Source of the DNA: WHSW01 sp963842795
GTDB taxonomy: Bacteria > Actinomycetota > Thermoleophilia > Solirubrobacterales > 70-9
DNA length: 64,000 nt
Reading direction: 5' to 3'
Assembly (NCBI GenBank): GCA_963842795.1
Contig: CAWJHV010000038.1
Location: 62,001 to 126,000 of the forward strand
The notes beneath the pieces were generated by a model. That model did no database searches and was not told where the DNA came from. It saw nothing but the letters and a program-made list of their open reading frames with translations. Of the stretch, positions 17,648 through 26,561 are shown in pieces. The translations under genes were made by a program, and so were the position numbers. Numbering within the stretch: the stretch's first letter is position 1; the number at the start of each line of letters is the position of its first letter.

Positions 17648-18700
17648 TCACGACAGCGCGAGCACCAGCTCGCGGACGGCGCCGGGATAGCGCCACGCGA
17701 TGCCGCCGTGCTTGCCGTCGAAGAGCTCGAGCGTGTGCTCGACGCCGACCTTGCCGAGCTCCTGGGCGAAGGCGGTGGCGCCGAGGTCCAGGAAGTACTC
17801 GTCGGCCTTGCCCGCGTCCAGGTAGATGCGCCGCATCGAGCGCAGGGCGTCGGCGTGGCCGGCGGCCATCCGTACCGGGTCCACCGCGAGCCACTGCTCC
17901 CAGACCTCCTCGACCAGCCTCCCCGTCTCGATCTCGAACGGCAGCAGCGCCTTTCCCGGGCGCTCGGGATCGGGCGAGTAGCAGGCGGCGTAGCCGTAGT
18001 CCTCGAACGGCGCGAAGCCCTCGTACGTGAACTGGTCGGCCTCGGCCAGGCGCTCGAACAACACGTCCCAGGACCCCTCGAAATCGTCGCGGAGGATGCG
18101 CGCCTTGTCGCGGAACTGGGCCGCGTAGCAGACCTCGAACAGCGCGTCCCCGGCGTGCGAGGCCAGGGCCCCGAAGACGTCGGGACGCATCATCGGCACG
18201 ACCATGGCCCCGTAGCCGCCTGAGGACTTCCCGGTCAGCCCGCGATGGTCGCGGTCGGGGGCAGTCGGGTAGCGCGAGTCGACGAACTCGACGACCTCGT
18301 CGCAGAGGTAGTCCTGGTAGCGGCCGGTGCTGGTCGAGTTGAGGAACTGCGAGCCGCCGAACGAGGTCCAGCAGTCGACGAAGGCCACGATCGCCGCGGG
18401 GCAGTCGCCGGTCGCGAACATCGCGTCGATCCGCTCGACGATGTTCGGCTGCAGCGGGTCGTGGTCCTTGACCATGTCGATCTGGCCGGTGTAGCCCTGG
18501 ATGAAGTAGACGGTCGGCAGCGGCTTCGGGTGGTCGAGCTCGACCCCGGGCGAGCGGTAGACGTACAGCGGCCGGCGGGCTGGGTCGCCGAGCGGGTTGT
18601 CGGCGAGCAGCTCCGACTCGACCACGAGCTCGTCCAGCGAGCCGGCGAGCGGGCGCTCCCACGGAGCGCCCGCCAGCCCGTCTACCTCGCGCAGGCTCAT
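17648..18700 (-). CDS. Putative esterase (alpha/beta hydrolase, esterase D-like)
   Basis: The 350-residue protein has the nucleophile elbow GKSSGGYGAMVVP near residue 160, with Ser as the expected catalytic residue. A strand-end aspartate region and a late catalytic-type histidine in LFDGKHGGIAWRYPG follow. An early segment PTVYFIQGYTGQIDMVKDH fits the oxyanion region. There is no signal peptide, so it should be cytoplasmic. It ends the leftward gene group containing two aldehyde dehydrogenases and starts 4 bases after the mmsA-like gene. Its substrate is unknown. It is convergent with dinB. Confidence 0.75.
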   Translation of the reverse strand: MSLREVDGLAGAPWERPLAGSLDELVVESELLADNPLGDPARRPLYVYRSPGVELDHPKPLPTVYFIQGYTGQIDMVKDHDPLQPNIVERIDAMFATGDCPAAIVAFVDCWTSFGGSQFLNSTSTGRYQDYLCDEVVEFVDSRYPTAPDRDHRGLTGKSSGGYGAMVVPMMRPDVFGALASHAGDALFEVCYAAQFRDKARILRDDFEGSWDVLFERLAEADQFTYEGFAPFEDYGYAACYSPDPERPGKALLPFEIETGRLVEEVWEQWLAVDPVRMAAGHADALRSMRRIYLDAGKADEYFLDLGATAFAQELGKVGVEHTLELFDGKHGGIAWRYPGAVRELVLALS

Positions 18701-18704
18701 CGGA

Positions 18705-20171
18705 TCACGACCAGCGCGACGTGACGACCTTCTTGCGGGTGTAGAACTCGACCGCGTCGCGCCCGTTGGCGTGCAGGTCGCCGTCGATCGAGTCCTTCCA
18801 GCCCGAGAAGGGGAACCAGGCGACCGGTGCGGCGACGCCCACGTTGACGCCCAGCATCCCTGCCTCCGCGCCCCAGCGGTACGCGCGCGCGGCGCTCCCG
18901 GAGGACGTGAAGATCGACCCGGCGTTGCCGTAGCGCGAGCCGTTCGCGAACTCGAGCGCGGCGTCGAGGTCGTCGGCGCGGACGACCGCCAGCAGCGGCC
19001 CGAAGAGCTCCTCGCGGGCGAGGTCGGACTCGGCGTCCGCCGCGGCGACGATCGACGGCCCGATGAGCGTCCCGCCCGGGCCGGCGTCGCGCCGGCCGTC
19101 GAGGATCACCTCGTCCTCGCCGCCCTCCGCGGCCTCCACCGCCGCGGCGATCCGGTCGCGGGCCTCGGGCCCGACAAGCGGACAGACCTCGACCCCCTCC
19201 TGGTCGCCGGGGCCGACGCCCAGCCCGGCGGCCGCCTCGGCGAGCGCGTCGAGGGACCGGTCCTGCTCGGCCCGCGTGCCGACCAGCACCGCCACCGAGC
19301 CGGCGAGACAGCGCTGGCCGCCGGCGCCGAAGGCCGAGGACATGATCGCCGGCACGGTCACGTCGAGGTCGGCGTCGGGCATGACGATGAGCGAGTTCTT
19401 CGCTCCGCCGAGCGCCTGGAAGCGCTTGCCGTTGGCCGACGAGCGCTCGGCGATGTAGCGCGCGGTCGAGGCCTGGCCGACGAACGAGATCGCGTCGATC
19501 TCGGGATGGTCGAGCAGCCCGTTGACCGCGTCGTGCGCGCCGTGGACGAGGTTGAGCACCCCGGGCGGGAGCTCCTCGATCCCGTCGATGAGCTCGAACA
19601 TCAGCTCCGACGGCCGCGGGTCGCGCTCGGACGGCTTGAGGATGAAGGTGTTGCCGCAGGCGATCGCGTAGGGCAGGAACCAGAGCGGGATCATCGCCGG
19701 GAAGTTGAACGGGGTGATCGCGCCGACCACGCCCACCGGCTGGCGCACGAGCTCGACGTCGACACCGCGGGCGACGCCCTCGAGGTTCTCGCCCTTGAGC
19801 AGGTGCGGGATCCCGCAGGCCGCCTCGACCGATTCGATCCCGCGCAGAACCTCGCCGCGGGCATCGTCGAGCGTCTTGCCCATGTCCTCGGTCACCAGGC
19901 GCGCGATCTCCTCGTGGTTCTCCCACAGCGCCGCCCGCATGGCCATGACGGCGCGAGCGCGCTTCTGCGGCGCCACCGCCCGCCAGGCCGGCTGCGCCTC
20001 GCGCGCGGCCCGCGCGGCGGCGTCGACGTCGGCCGCGCCGGAGAGCGGCACCAGGGCGGTGAGCTCGCCGGTCGCCGGGTTGCGGTCCTCGAGCGTGCCG
20101 TCGCCCGCGGCCTCCACCCAGCCGCCGCCGATGTAGTTGCGAAGTGTTCTCGTTGCGGTTTCAGTCGCCAT
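18705..20171 (-). CDS. mmsA: Methylmalonate/malonate-semialdehyde dehydrogenase (CoA-acylating), MmsA/IolA type
   Basis: This 488-residue aldehyde dehydrogenase is of the CoA-dependent class. Diagnostic strings are GAITPFNFPAMIPLWFLPYA, ILKPSERDP, GGAKNSLIVMPDADLD, the catalytic Cys in AGGQRCLAGS and the C-terminal PFSGWKDSIDGDLHANGRD followed by KKVVTSRW. The family turns malonate or methylmalonate semialdehyde into acetyl- or propionyl-CoA. In this setting it could finish beta-alanine formed from spermidine or diaminopropane. I start it at ATG 20171, since an upstream extension would run into the next gene. It overlaps that gene's 3' end by 11 bases. Confidence 0.88.
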   Translation of the reverse strand: MATETATRTLRNYIGGGWVEAAGDGTLEDRNPATGELTALVPLSGAADVDAAARAAREAQPAWRAVAPQKRARAVMAMRAALWENHEEIARLVTEDMGKTLDDARGEVLRGIESVEAACGIPHLLKGENLEGVARGVDVELVRQPVGVVGAITPFNFPAMIPLWFLPYAIACGNTFILKPSERDPRPSELMFELIDGIEELPPGVLNLVHGAHDAVNGLLDHPEIDAISFVGQASTARYIAERSSANGKRFQALGGAKNSLIVMPDADLDVTVPAIMSSAFGAGGQRCLAGSVAVLVGTRAEQDRSLDALAEAAAGLGVGPGDQEGVEVCPLVGPEARDRIAAAVEAAEGGEDEVILDGRRDAGPGGTLIGPSIVAAADAESDLAREELFGPLLAVVRADDLDAALEFANGSRYGNAGSIFTSSGSAARAYRWGAEAGMLGVNVGVAAPVAWFPFSGWKDSIDGDLHANGRDAVEFYTRKKVVTSRWS

Positions 20172-21630
20172 ACGGGTACCACCATTCCTTGGCTTCGATC
20201 TCGGTCTCGATGTGAACGTGCTTGGTCTCCTGGAAAGCTTCGAGCCCCTCGCGCCCCAGCTCGCGGCCGAGGCCCGACTGGCGGTAGCCCCCGAAGGGCC
20301 CCGCGTCGTTGTCGGTGAGCGGGTCGTTGAACCAGACCGTGCCGGCCTTGAGCTCGCGCATGCAGCGGAGGATCGTCTGCAGGTCCTCGGTGTAGACGTT
20401 TGCCCCGAGCCCGAACCGGGTCGAGTTGGCGTACGCGATCGCCTCGTCGAGCGAGCGCACACGAACCAGCGGCGCCACCGGGCCGAAGGTCTCCTCGGAG
20501 AGCAGCGCGGTGTCGGCCGCGGCCCCGGTGACCACGGTGGGGGCGAAGAAGTGGCCCCGGTCGTGGCCGGCCGAGTCGCCGCCGACGACCAGCTCGGCGC
20601 CGGCCGCCACCGCCGCTTCGACCTGGTCGGCGACCTTCGTGCGCTGGCCGGCGGAGACCATCGGGCCGACGTCGGTCGCCGGGTCCATCGGGTCGCCGAT
20701 CCGCAGCGTCCGGGTGTGGTCGGCGAACGCCTGGAGGTAGTCGTCGTATACGTCGTCGAGAACGTAGAAGCGCTCCGCCGAGGTGCAGACCTGGCCGGCG
20801 TTGAGGAACGCCGCCCAGGCCCCGCCGCGGGCCGCGACGCCGATCTTGTCGGCGACGTCGGAGCAGACGATGAAGGGGTCCTTGCCGCCCATCTCCAGGT
20901 TCACCCGCGCGACCCGCTCGGCGCAGACCGCCGCAATCCGCTTTCCGGTCTCAACCGAGCCGGTGAAGGCGACGCACTCGATCCGCTCGTCGGCGACGAT
21001 CGCGGCCCCCACCGGGCCGGCGCCGGCGACGACGTTGACCACCCCGGCCGGCAGGTGGTCGAAGCAGGAGGCGGCGGCGAGGGTCGAGAGTGGCGTCAGC
21101 TCCGAGGGCTTGGACACGGTGGCATTGCCGGCGGCAAGGGCCGGGGCGAGCTTCCACGAGAGCAGCAGCAGCGGGTAGTTCCAGGGCACTATGCAGCCCA
21201 CCGGGCCAACCGGGTCCTTGACCACGAGCGCCAGCTGGCTCGCCTCGATCGAGGGGATCACGCGGCCGGCCGAGTCGCGGCCGATCTCCGCGTAGTAGTC
21301 GAACGCCGCCGCCGTCCAGCCGATCTCGTCGGAGTTCTCGATCAACGGCTTGCCGCCCTCGAGCGTCATCAGCTCGGCGAGCTCGTCGGTGCGCGCGCGG
21401 AGCCGCGTCGCCACCTCGTGCAGCATCTCCGCCCGCTCGACCGCCGGGGTCCGCTCCCAGCCGCTCTGAGCCTCGGCTGCCGCCGCGATCGCGTCGTCGA
21501 GCTGCTCGTCCGAGGGCGCGCGGACGGTCGCCACGGTCTCCTCGCTGAAGGGGTTCTCGACCGCGATCTCGTCGCCCTCGCCGGCGACGAGCTCGCCGCC
21601 GATCGCGAGCCTGGTCTCGATCTCCGCCAC
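20161..21630 (-). CDS. Aldehyde dehydrogenase, betaine-aldehyde/aminoaldehyde type
   Basis: This 489-residue NAD(P)-dependent enzyme shows IVPWNYPLLLLSWKLAPALA, the cofactor region FTGSVETGKRIA, the catalytic Glu in LEMGGKDPF and the catalytic Cys in LNAGQVCTSAERF. It ends FGGYRQSGLGRELGREGLEA. This signature set matches betaine-aldehyde and omega-aminoaldehyde dehydrogenases. It lies directly upstream of the mmsA-like gene on the same strand and downstream of the first polyamine transporter. Oxidation of an aminoaldehyde from polyamine breakdown is likely. The exact aldehyde is not decided by sequence. Confidence 0.85.
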   Translation of the reverse strand: MAEIETRLAIGGELVAGEGDEIAVENPFSEETVATVRAPSDEQLDDAIAAAAEAQSGWERTPAVERAEMLHEVATRLRARTDELAELMTLEGGKPLIENSDEIGWTAAAFDYYAEIGRDSAGRVIPSIEASQLALVVKDPVGPVGCIVPWNYPLLLLSWKLAPALAAGNATVSKPSELTPLSTLAAASCFDHLPAGVVNVVAGAGPVGAAIVADERIECVAFTGSVETGKRIAAVCAERVARVNLEMGGKDPFIVCSDVADKIGVAARGGAWAAFLNAGQVCTSAERFYVLDDVYDDYLQAFADHTRTLRIGDPMDPATDVGPMVSAGQRTKVADQVEAAVAAGAELVVGGDSAGHDRGHFFAPTVVTGAAADTALLSEETFGPVAPLVRVRSLDEAIAYANSTRFGLGANVYTEDLQTILRCMRELKAGTVWFNDPLTDNDAGPFGGYRQSGLGRELGREGLEAFQETKHVHIETEIEAKEWWYPYGD

Positions 21631-21737
21631 GCGCCGATGCTAGCGCCGGCGATCGGGAGCGCGAGTACAAGCCGGGCGCCCGGCGGTGGACGGACCGGCG
21701 CGATTGACCGCGAAGGGCTGCGGGTAGAACCTCGAGG

Positions 21738-22237
21738 ATGGACGAGCCACGGAAGGTGACCTCCGAGCATGCCGCCCGGCGCGAGGAGAGCGAGGAGGAG
21801 CGCCTCGACCGCAACCTCGACGAGCTGCTCCAGGAGCCTCCGAGTCGCCCTGCCCGGCATCCAGGTCCTCTTCGCCTTCCTGCTCGTGGTCCCATTCCAG
21901 CAGGGCTGGGAGACGGTGACCGAGTTCGAGCGCACCGTCTACTTCATCACCCTGCTGCTGACCGCCGGCGCCTGCGTCTGCCTGATCACCCCCACGGCGC
22001 GCCACCGGATGCGCTTTCGCGAGCTCGACAAGGAGTGGATCGTGCGCACGTCGAACATGTTCGCGATCGCGGGCCTGGTGCTGATGGGTGCCGCGATCTG
22101 CGGCGTGCTCCTCCTGATCTCGAGCGTCGTCTACGACGGCATCCTGTTGCGCGTCGTCCCGGTGGCCTTCGGCGCCTTCGATCCTCTGGGTCTGGTTCGG
22201 CGCCCCGCTGGTGCGCGAGCTCCGCGACGACGACTGA
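21738..22237 (+). pseudogene. DUF6328-type membrane protein with two single-base frameshifts
   Basis: The ATG at 21738 starts MDEPRKVTSEHAARREESEE and continues to NLDELLQE. The expected continuation LRVALPGIQVLFAFLLVVPF is one base out of frame, with an extra C near 21838. A second extra base near 22177 separates VVPVAFGAF from the normal ending ILWVWFGAPLVRELRDDD. With both removed, a protein of about 165 residues with several membrane segments is restored. The family is of unknown function. The lack of internal stops after correction suggests sequence error or very recent damage. It runs opposite to both neighbours. Confidence 0.65.
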
Positions 22238-22238
22238 G

Positions 22239-23106
22239 TCAGTTCGCGGTGGCGGTGCCGGGCCTCGGGGGCAGCGGCGTGGGGACGGCGGGGTCGACCT
22301 CCTGCTCGGGCCGCACCGAGGCGAGCTTCTCGGCCCTCCCCTGCTGCCAGACCGTGAACACCATCGCGACCACGGTGACCGCGAACAGCATCGCGGCGAT
22401 CACGTTGACCTCGACCGGGATCCCGCGCTGCGCGGCGCCGAAGATGTAGAGCGGGAACGTGACCGTTTGCCCGGAGTTGAAGTTCGAGATCACGAAGTCG
22501 TCGATCGAAAGCGCGAAGGCGAGCATCGCCGCGCCGACCAGCCCGGGCATCAGCAACGGCAGGGTGATCTTGCGGAAGGTCGTGAACGCGTTGGCGCCGA
22601 GGTCCTTCGCGGCCTCCTCGAGTCTTCGATCGAAGCCGATCAATCGCGAGCGCACGACCACGACGACGAAGCTGATGCAGAACATGACATGCGCGATCAG
22701 CAGGGTCGCGAAGCCGCGTGTTGATGCCGTAGACGAGGAACATCGAGAGCAGCGCGGCGCCGATCACGACCTCCGGGGTCGCCATCGGGATCACGATCAG
22801 GAAGTTCGACGTCTTGCGCCCGAAGAACTCGTAGCGGACCAGGGCGAGCGCGATCATCGTTCCGAGGATGGTCGAGATCAGGGTCGCCAGGGCGGCCAGC
22901 TCGAGGCTCTTCAGCAGCGCGTCGTTGAGCTCCGGGATGCCGAAGGCGTTCTTCCAGTGCTCGAGCGTGAATCCGACCCAGGTGAAGTTGTAGCGGCCGG
23001 CCGGATCGTTGAACGAGAAGCCGATGATGACCGCGATCGGCAGCAGCATGTAGAGCACCGCGATGACCGCGAAGATCATCAGCCCGTTGCGCCTGAGCCA
23101 ACTCAT
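22239..23106 (-). pseudogene. potC: Polyamine ABC transporter permease PotC, system 1, one-base frameshift
   Basis: The N-terminal part (MSWLRRNGLMIFAVIAVLYM to LLSMFLVYGINT) and the C-terminal part (GFATLLIAHVMFCISFVVVV to the stop) are in different frames. The break is near 22714, where one surplus base in a GC run explains it. The rejoined protein of about 288 residues has the PotC layout, including the coupling loop EEAAKDLGANAFTTFRKITL. The start overlaps the potB stop by 4 bases. If the shift is real, system 1 lacks a working second permease subunit. Confidence 0.75.
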
Positions 23107-23969
23107 GCGGGAGCCTCCTCATCGCCCATCAGGGCCTCCGATCCCGCGAACTTGATGTAGATGAGGACGATGGCCAGGATCCCGATCATGAGGATGAACG
23201 CGAGCGCCGCGGCGGTCGGGTAGTCGCGCTGGGTGATGTAGAGCGACTGGATCGAGTTGCCGATCATCTTGTTGTTCGGCCCGCCGAGGAAGAAGGCGTT
23301 GATGTAATCGCCCATCGCGGGGATGAAGGTCAGCAGCGTGCCGGCGACGATCCCCGGCGCGGTGATCGGCAGCGTCACCTTGCGAAACGCGGTCTTCGAG
23401 CTCGCATAGAGGTCGTTGGCGGCCTCGATCAGCCGGGAGTCGACGCGCTCGAGGCTCGCGTAGAGCGGCAGGATCATGAACGGGAGGAAGTTGTAGGTCA
23501 GCCCCGCGATCACCGCCGGGGCCGTCGCCAGGACGTGGCCGCCGTCGGGGACGATGCCGATCGTCTGCAGGAAGCTCACCACCGGGCTCTCGTCGGAGAG
23601 GATCGTCTCCCAGGCCAGGGTCCGGATCAGGTACGTGGTGAAGAACGGGGCGACCACCGCGAACAGCAGCAGGTTGCGGTACTTGCCGGCCTTGAAGGCG
23701 ATCGCGTACGCGACCGGGTAGCCGATCAGCAGGCAGAGGATCGTGGCGATTCCCGCGTAGACCAGCGAGCGCACGAACTGCGTGTCGTAGAGCGAGAGGC
23801 TGTCGGAGAAGTTCGACCAGTCCCAGTCGAAGCTGAAGCCCTGCTCGAGCGTGTCGCCGCCGTAGAGCGACAGCTTGCCCGAGTAGTAGAGCGGGACGAC
23901 GAAGAAGATGATCAGCCAGAGCAGGCCCGGCGCCAGGAGCAGGTAGGGCGTCAGCTTCCTCTTGCGCAC
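23103..23969 (-). CDS. potB: Polyamine ABC transporter permease PotB, system 1
   Basis: This 288-residue membrane protein has a first hydrophobic segment, YLLLAPGLLWLIIFFVVPLY, near residues 8-27. The typical PotB region APFFTTYLIRTLAWETILSD and the coupling loop EAANDLYASSKTAFRKVTLP follow. The conserved IPAMGDYINAFFLGGPNNKM is also present. It pairs with PotC to move spermidine or putrescine inward. The gene lies 10 bases after potD and overlaps potC by 4 bases, so potA-potD-potB-potC is one operon. Confidence 0.9.
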   Translation of the reverse strand: MRKRKLTPYLLLAPGLLWLIIFFVVPLYYSGKLSLYGGDTLEQGFSFDWDWSNFSDSLSLYDTQFVRSLVYAGIATILCLLIGYPVAYAIAFKAGKYRNLLLFAVVAPFFTTYLIRTLAWETILSDESPVVSFLQTIGIVPDGGHVLATAPAVIAGLTYNFLPFMILPLYASLERVDSRLIEAANDLYASSKTAFRKVTLPITAPGIVAGTLLTFIPAMGDYINAFFLGGPNNKMIGNSIQSLYITQRDYPTAAALAFILMIGILAIVLIYIKFAGSEALMGDEEAPA

Positions 23970-23979
23970 CGGCCGCTCC

Positions 23980-25135
23980 TCAGCCGTTGACCGCGGTCTC
24001 GAACGCCTGCGTGATCTCCTGCTCCTCGGCGCCCGTGATCGTCGGCGCCGTGTCGCAGGTCGCGGTGAAGCTCTCGGGCGGGAAGATCAGCTTGTTGTTG
24101 GCGATCTCCGGGTCCTGCTTCAGCAGCACCTCCTTGGTGCCGGCGACCGGTGAGACGTAGTTGACGTACTCCTCGATCTGCGCCTGGTGGACCGGGTCGT
24201 AGACGTAATTCATGAACGCCTCGGCGGCCGTCGGGTTCGGGGCCCCGATCGGGATCACCATGTTGTCGGACCACAGCATGCAGCCCTCCTCCGGCATCCG
24301 GAACTCGATGTTCGGGTCGTCGGCCTGCAGCTGGACGGCGTCCCCCGACCAGCCGATCACCGCCACAGCGTCGCCGGAGGCGAGGTCGCGGGCGTAGTCG
24401 TTGCCGGTGAAGCGGCGGATCTGGCCGTCGTCGACCGCGCCCTGGATCTTCGCGATCGCGTCGAGCCAGTCCTGCTTGGTCGCCTGGTCGAGCTCGACCC
24501 CGTTGCACTTCATCACCAGCGGCACCGTGTCGCGCATCTCGGTGAGCATCTCGACCTTGCCCGCGTACTGCGGGTCGAAGAGGTCGCAGATCGAGGTCAC
24601 GTCGGGCGCCAGGTCCTTGCGCACGACGAGCCCGGTGAGCCCCGTCTGCCACGGCATCGAGAAGTCGCGGTTTGGATCGAAGGGCACGTTGGCGAGGCTC
24701 GGGACCAGGTTCTTGTAGTTGTTCGGCATCGCCGTCTTGTCGAAGTTCTGCAGGTAGCCGAGCTCGTGCATCTTGTTCGCCATCCAGTCGGTGACGACGA
24801 AGATCGAGCGCCCGCCGGACTCGCCCTGGTCGAGCTCCGGCTGCACCTTGCCGAAGAACTCGGCGTTGTCGTTGACGTCCTCGATGTACTTGACCGTGAG
24901 CCCGGTCTTGGCCTCGAAGTCGCCGATCGTCTGCTTGTCGATGTAGAGCGGCCAGTTGGAGATCGTGACCTCGCCCGTCGGGCTTGCCCGAGGCGTCGAC
25001 GGTCTGCACGTCGCCCGTCTGCGGGCCGCCGATCACCGCCTGCTCGCAGCCTGCGAAGACCAGCGCGGCGAGCACGGCGACCGCCGCCGGCAGCCTTCGA
25101 CGTCCGCCGGCGAGGCTGGCGGGGAGCCCGCTCAT
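23980..25135 (-). pseudogene. potD: Polyamine-binding lipoprotein PotD, system 1, one-base frameshift
   Basis: The reading frame from ATG 25135 gives a lipoprotein signal (AVAVLAALVFAGCEQ, lipobox FAGC). It loses frame near 24980, after ASGKPDG. One base later the normal PotD sequence resumes with EVTISNWPLYIDKQTIGDFE and runs to the stop. Later segments RRFTGNDYARDL and GWSGDAVQLQADDPNIEF are typical binding-protein regions. With the extra base removed it has about 384 residues. It is clearly paralogous to the orphan PotD at 56006-57166. The start overlaps the potA stop by 4 bases. Confidence 0.78.
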
Positions 25136-26286
25136 TCGGCCGCCGTGGTCGACGTCGCCGCCACCGGGTCCTCGGACTCGCGGACCACGTGGATGTGCTC
25201 GGGCGCCCAGGAGAGGCGGACGTCGGTGCCGCCTCCGGGTAGGCGTGAGCGCTCCGCCTCGTCGGCGTTCGGGACCAGGACGGTCATCCGGACCCCGCCG
25301 GCGAGCTGGACGACGATCTGGGTTGCCGTCCCGAGGAAGACCGAGCTCTCGACCTGACCGTCGACCTTCGGCCAGTTGGTCTGCGCGCTGTCGGCCGAGG
25401 AGCCGTTGCGGTCGCTCGAGATCACCAGCTTCTCCGGCCGGACGACCGCGTGGCAGCGCTCGCCGGTGCTCATGCCGTTGGTTGGCGCGTCGATCTCGAC
25501 CCCGGCGTCGAGCCTGACCCGGCCGCCGGCGCCGTTGGCCGACTGGGTCACCTGGCCGGGCATCAGGTTCGAGACGCCGATGAAGCCGGCGACGAAGGTG
25601 GTGGTGGGGCGCTCGTAGACGTCCTCGGGCCCGGCGCACTGCTCGATCCGGCCGCGGTTCATGACCGCGATCCGGTCGGACATCGTCAGCGCCTCCTCCT
25701 GGTCGTGGGTGACGTAGACGAAGGTGATCCCGACGTCGCGCTGGATCCCCTTGAGCTCGAGCTGCAGGCCCTTGCGCAGCTTCAGGTCGAGAGCGCCGAG
25801 CGGCTCGTCGAGCAACAGGACCTTCGGCAGGTTGACGAGCGCTCGCGCCAGCGCCACGCGCTGCTGCATGCCGCCGGAGAGCTGGTTCGGCCGGCGGTTG
25901 ATCTCCCGCGCGAGCCCGACACGCTCGAGCTCGGCCTCGACCCGGCTCCTGATCTCGCTCTTGTCGACCTTCTTGCGCTCGAGCCCGAAGGCGACGTTCT
26001 CGCCCACGCTCAGGTGGGGGAAGAGCGCGTAGCTCTGGAAGACGGTGTTGGTCGGCCGCTTGTGGGCCGGGAGCCCGGCGACGTCGGCGCCGTCGATCTT
26101 GATCGCGCCGGTGGTCGGCTGCTCGAACCCGGCGATCATCCGCAGGGTGGTCGTCTTGCCGCAGCCCGAGGGGCCGAGCAGGGTGAAGAACTCCCCCTCG
26201 CCGATCTCGAGGTCCATCTCACGTACGGCGACGAAGTCGTCGAACGACTTCGACACTCCCTGCAGGTCCACACTGACTTCGCTCAC
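25132..26286 (-). CDS. potA: Polyamine ABC transporter ATP-binding protein PotA, system 1
   Basis: This 384-residue ATPase shows Walker A LLGPSGCGKTTTLRMIAGFE, Q-loop region NTVFQSYALFPHLSVGENVA, signature LSGGMQQRVALARALVNLP, Walker B VLLLDEPLGALD and switch VYVTHDQEEALTMSDR. A C-terminal TOBE-type regulatory domain follows. I start it at GTG 26286, behind the strong site GAGGAGAGGA, rather than at an ATG 39 residues earlier that lies in promoter-like sequence. It is the first gene of the leftward system 1 operon. The 275-base gap to the divergent aminotransferase gene must hold its promoter. Confidence 0.93.
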   Translation of the reverse strand: MSEVSVDLQGVSKSFDDFVAVREMDLEIGEGEFFTLLGPSGCGKTTTLRMIAGFEQPTTGAIKIDGADVAGLPAHKRPTNTVFQSYALFPHLSVGENVAFGLERKKVDKSEIRSRVEAELERVGLAREINRRPNQLSGGMQQRVALARALVNLPKVLLLDEPLGALDLKLRKGLQLELKGIQRDVGITFVYVTHDQEEALTMSDRIAVMNRGRIEQCAGPEDVYERPTTTFVAGFIGVSNLMPGQVTQSANGAGGRVRLDAGVEIDAPTNGMSTGERCHAVVRPEKLVISSDRNGSSADSAQTNWPKVDGQVESSVFLGTATQIVVQLAGGVRMTVLVPNADEAERSRLPGGGTDVRLSWAPEHIHVVRESEDPVAATSTTAAE

Positions 26287-26561
26287 ACCCGTCCTCTCCT
26301 CATCAGACAAACCCGGTGGCGCGGGGACGCCGTTGAGGCTAAGTCGCCAGACACGCGGATGCAAGTGGCGAAAACCCCAAAACGTCCAACGGGACTTATA
26401 CAACTCGGACGAAACGGGCGCAAGACATTGAACCGAATCCCGGTTGTGTTGGGCCGCCTGGGTAGCTACCGTTATACGGAACGTCGAGGCTCGCTGGACG
26501 GCTAGTCAAAGCTTGCAGCCAACGACGGCAAGACGAAGTCGTAGGGAGTCGAAGGAGAGAG
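26287..26561. promoter_or_regulatory. Divergent promoter region between potA and the aminotransferase gene
   Basis: This 275-base non-coding gap is less GC-rich than its surroundings. It has AT-containing stretches such as ACTTATACAACT (about 26393-26404) and GTTATACGGAA (about 26470-26480) that could be -10 regions. The aminotransferase ribosome site GAAGGAGAGAG ends just before ATG 26562. I find no clear palindromic operator. Confidence 0.4.
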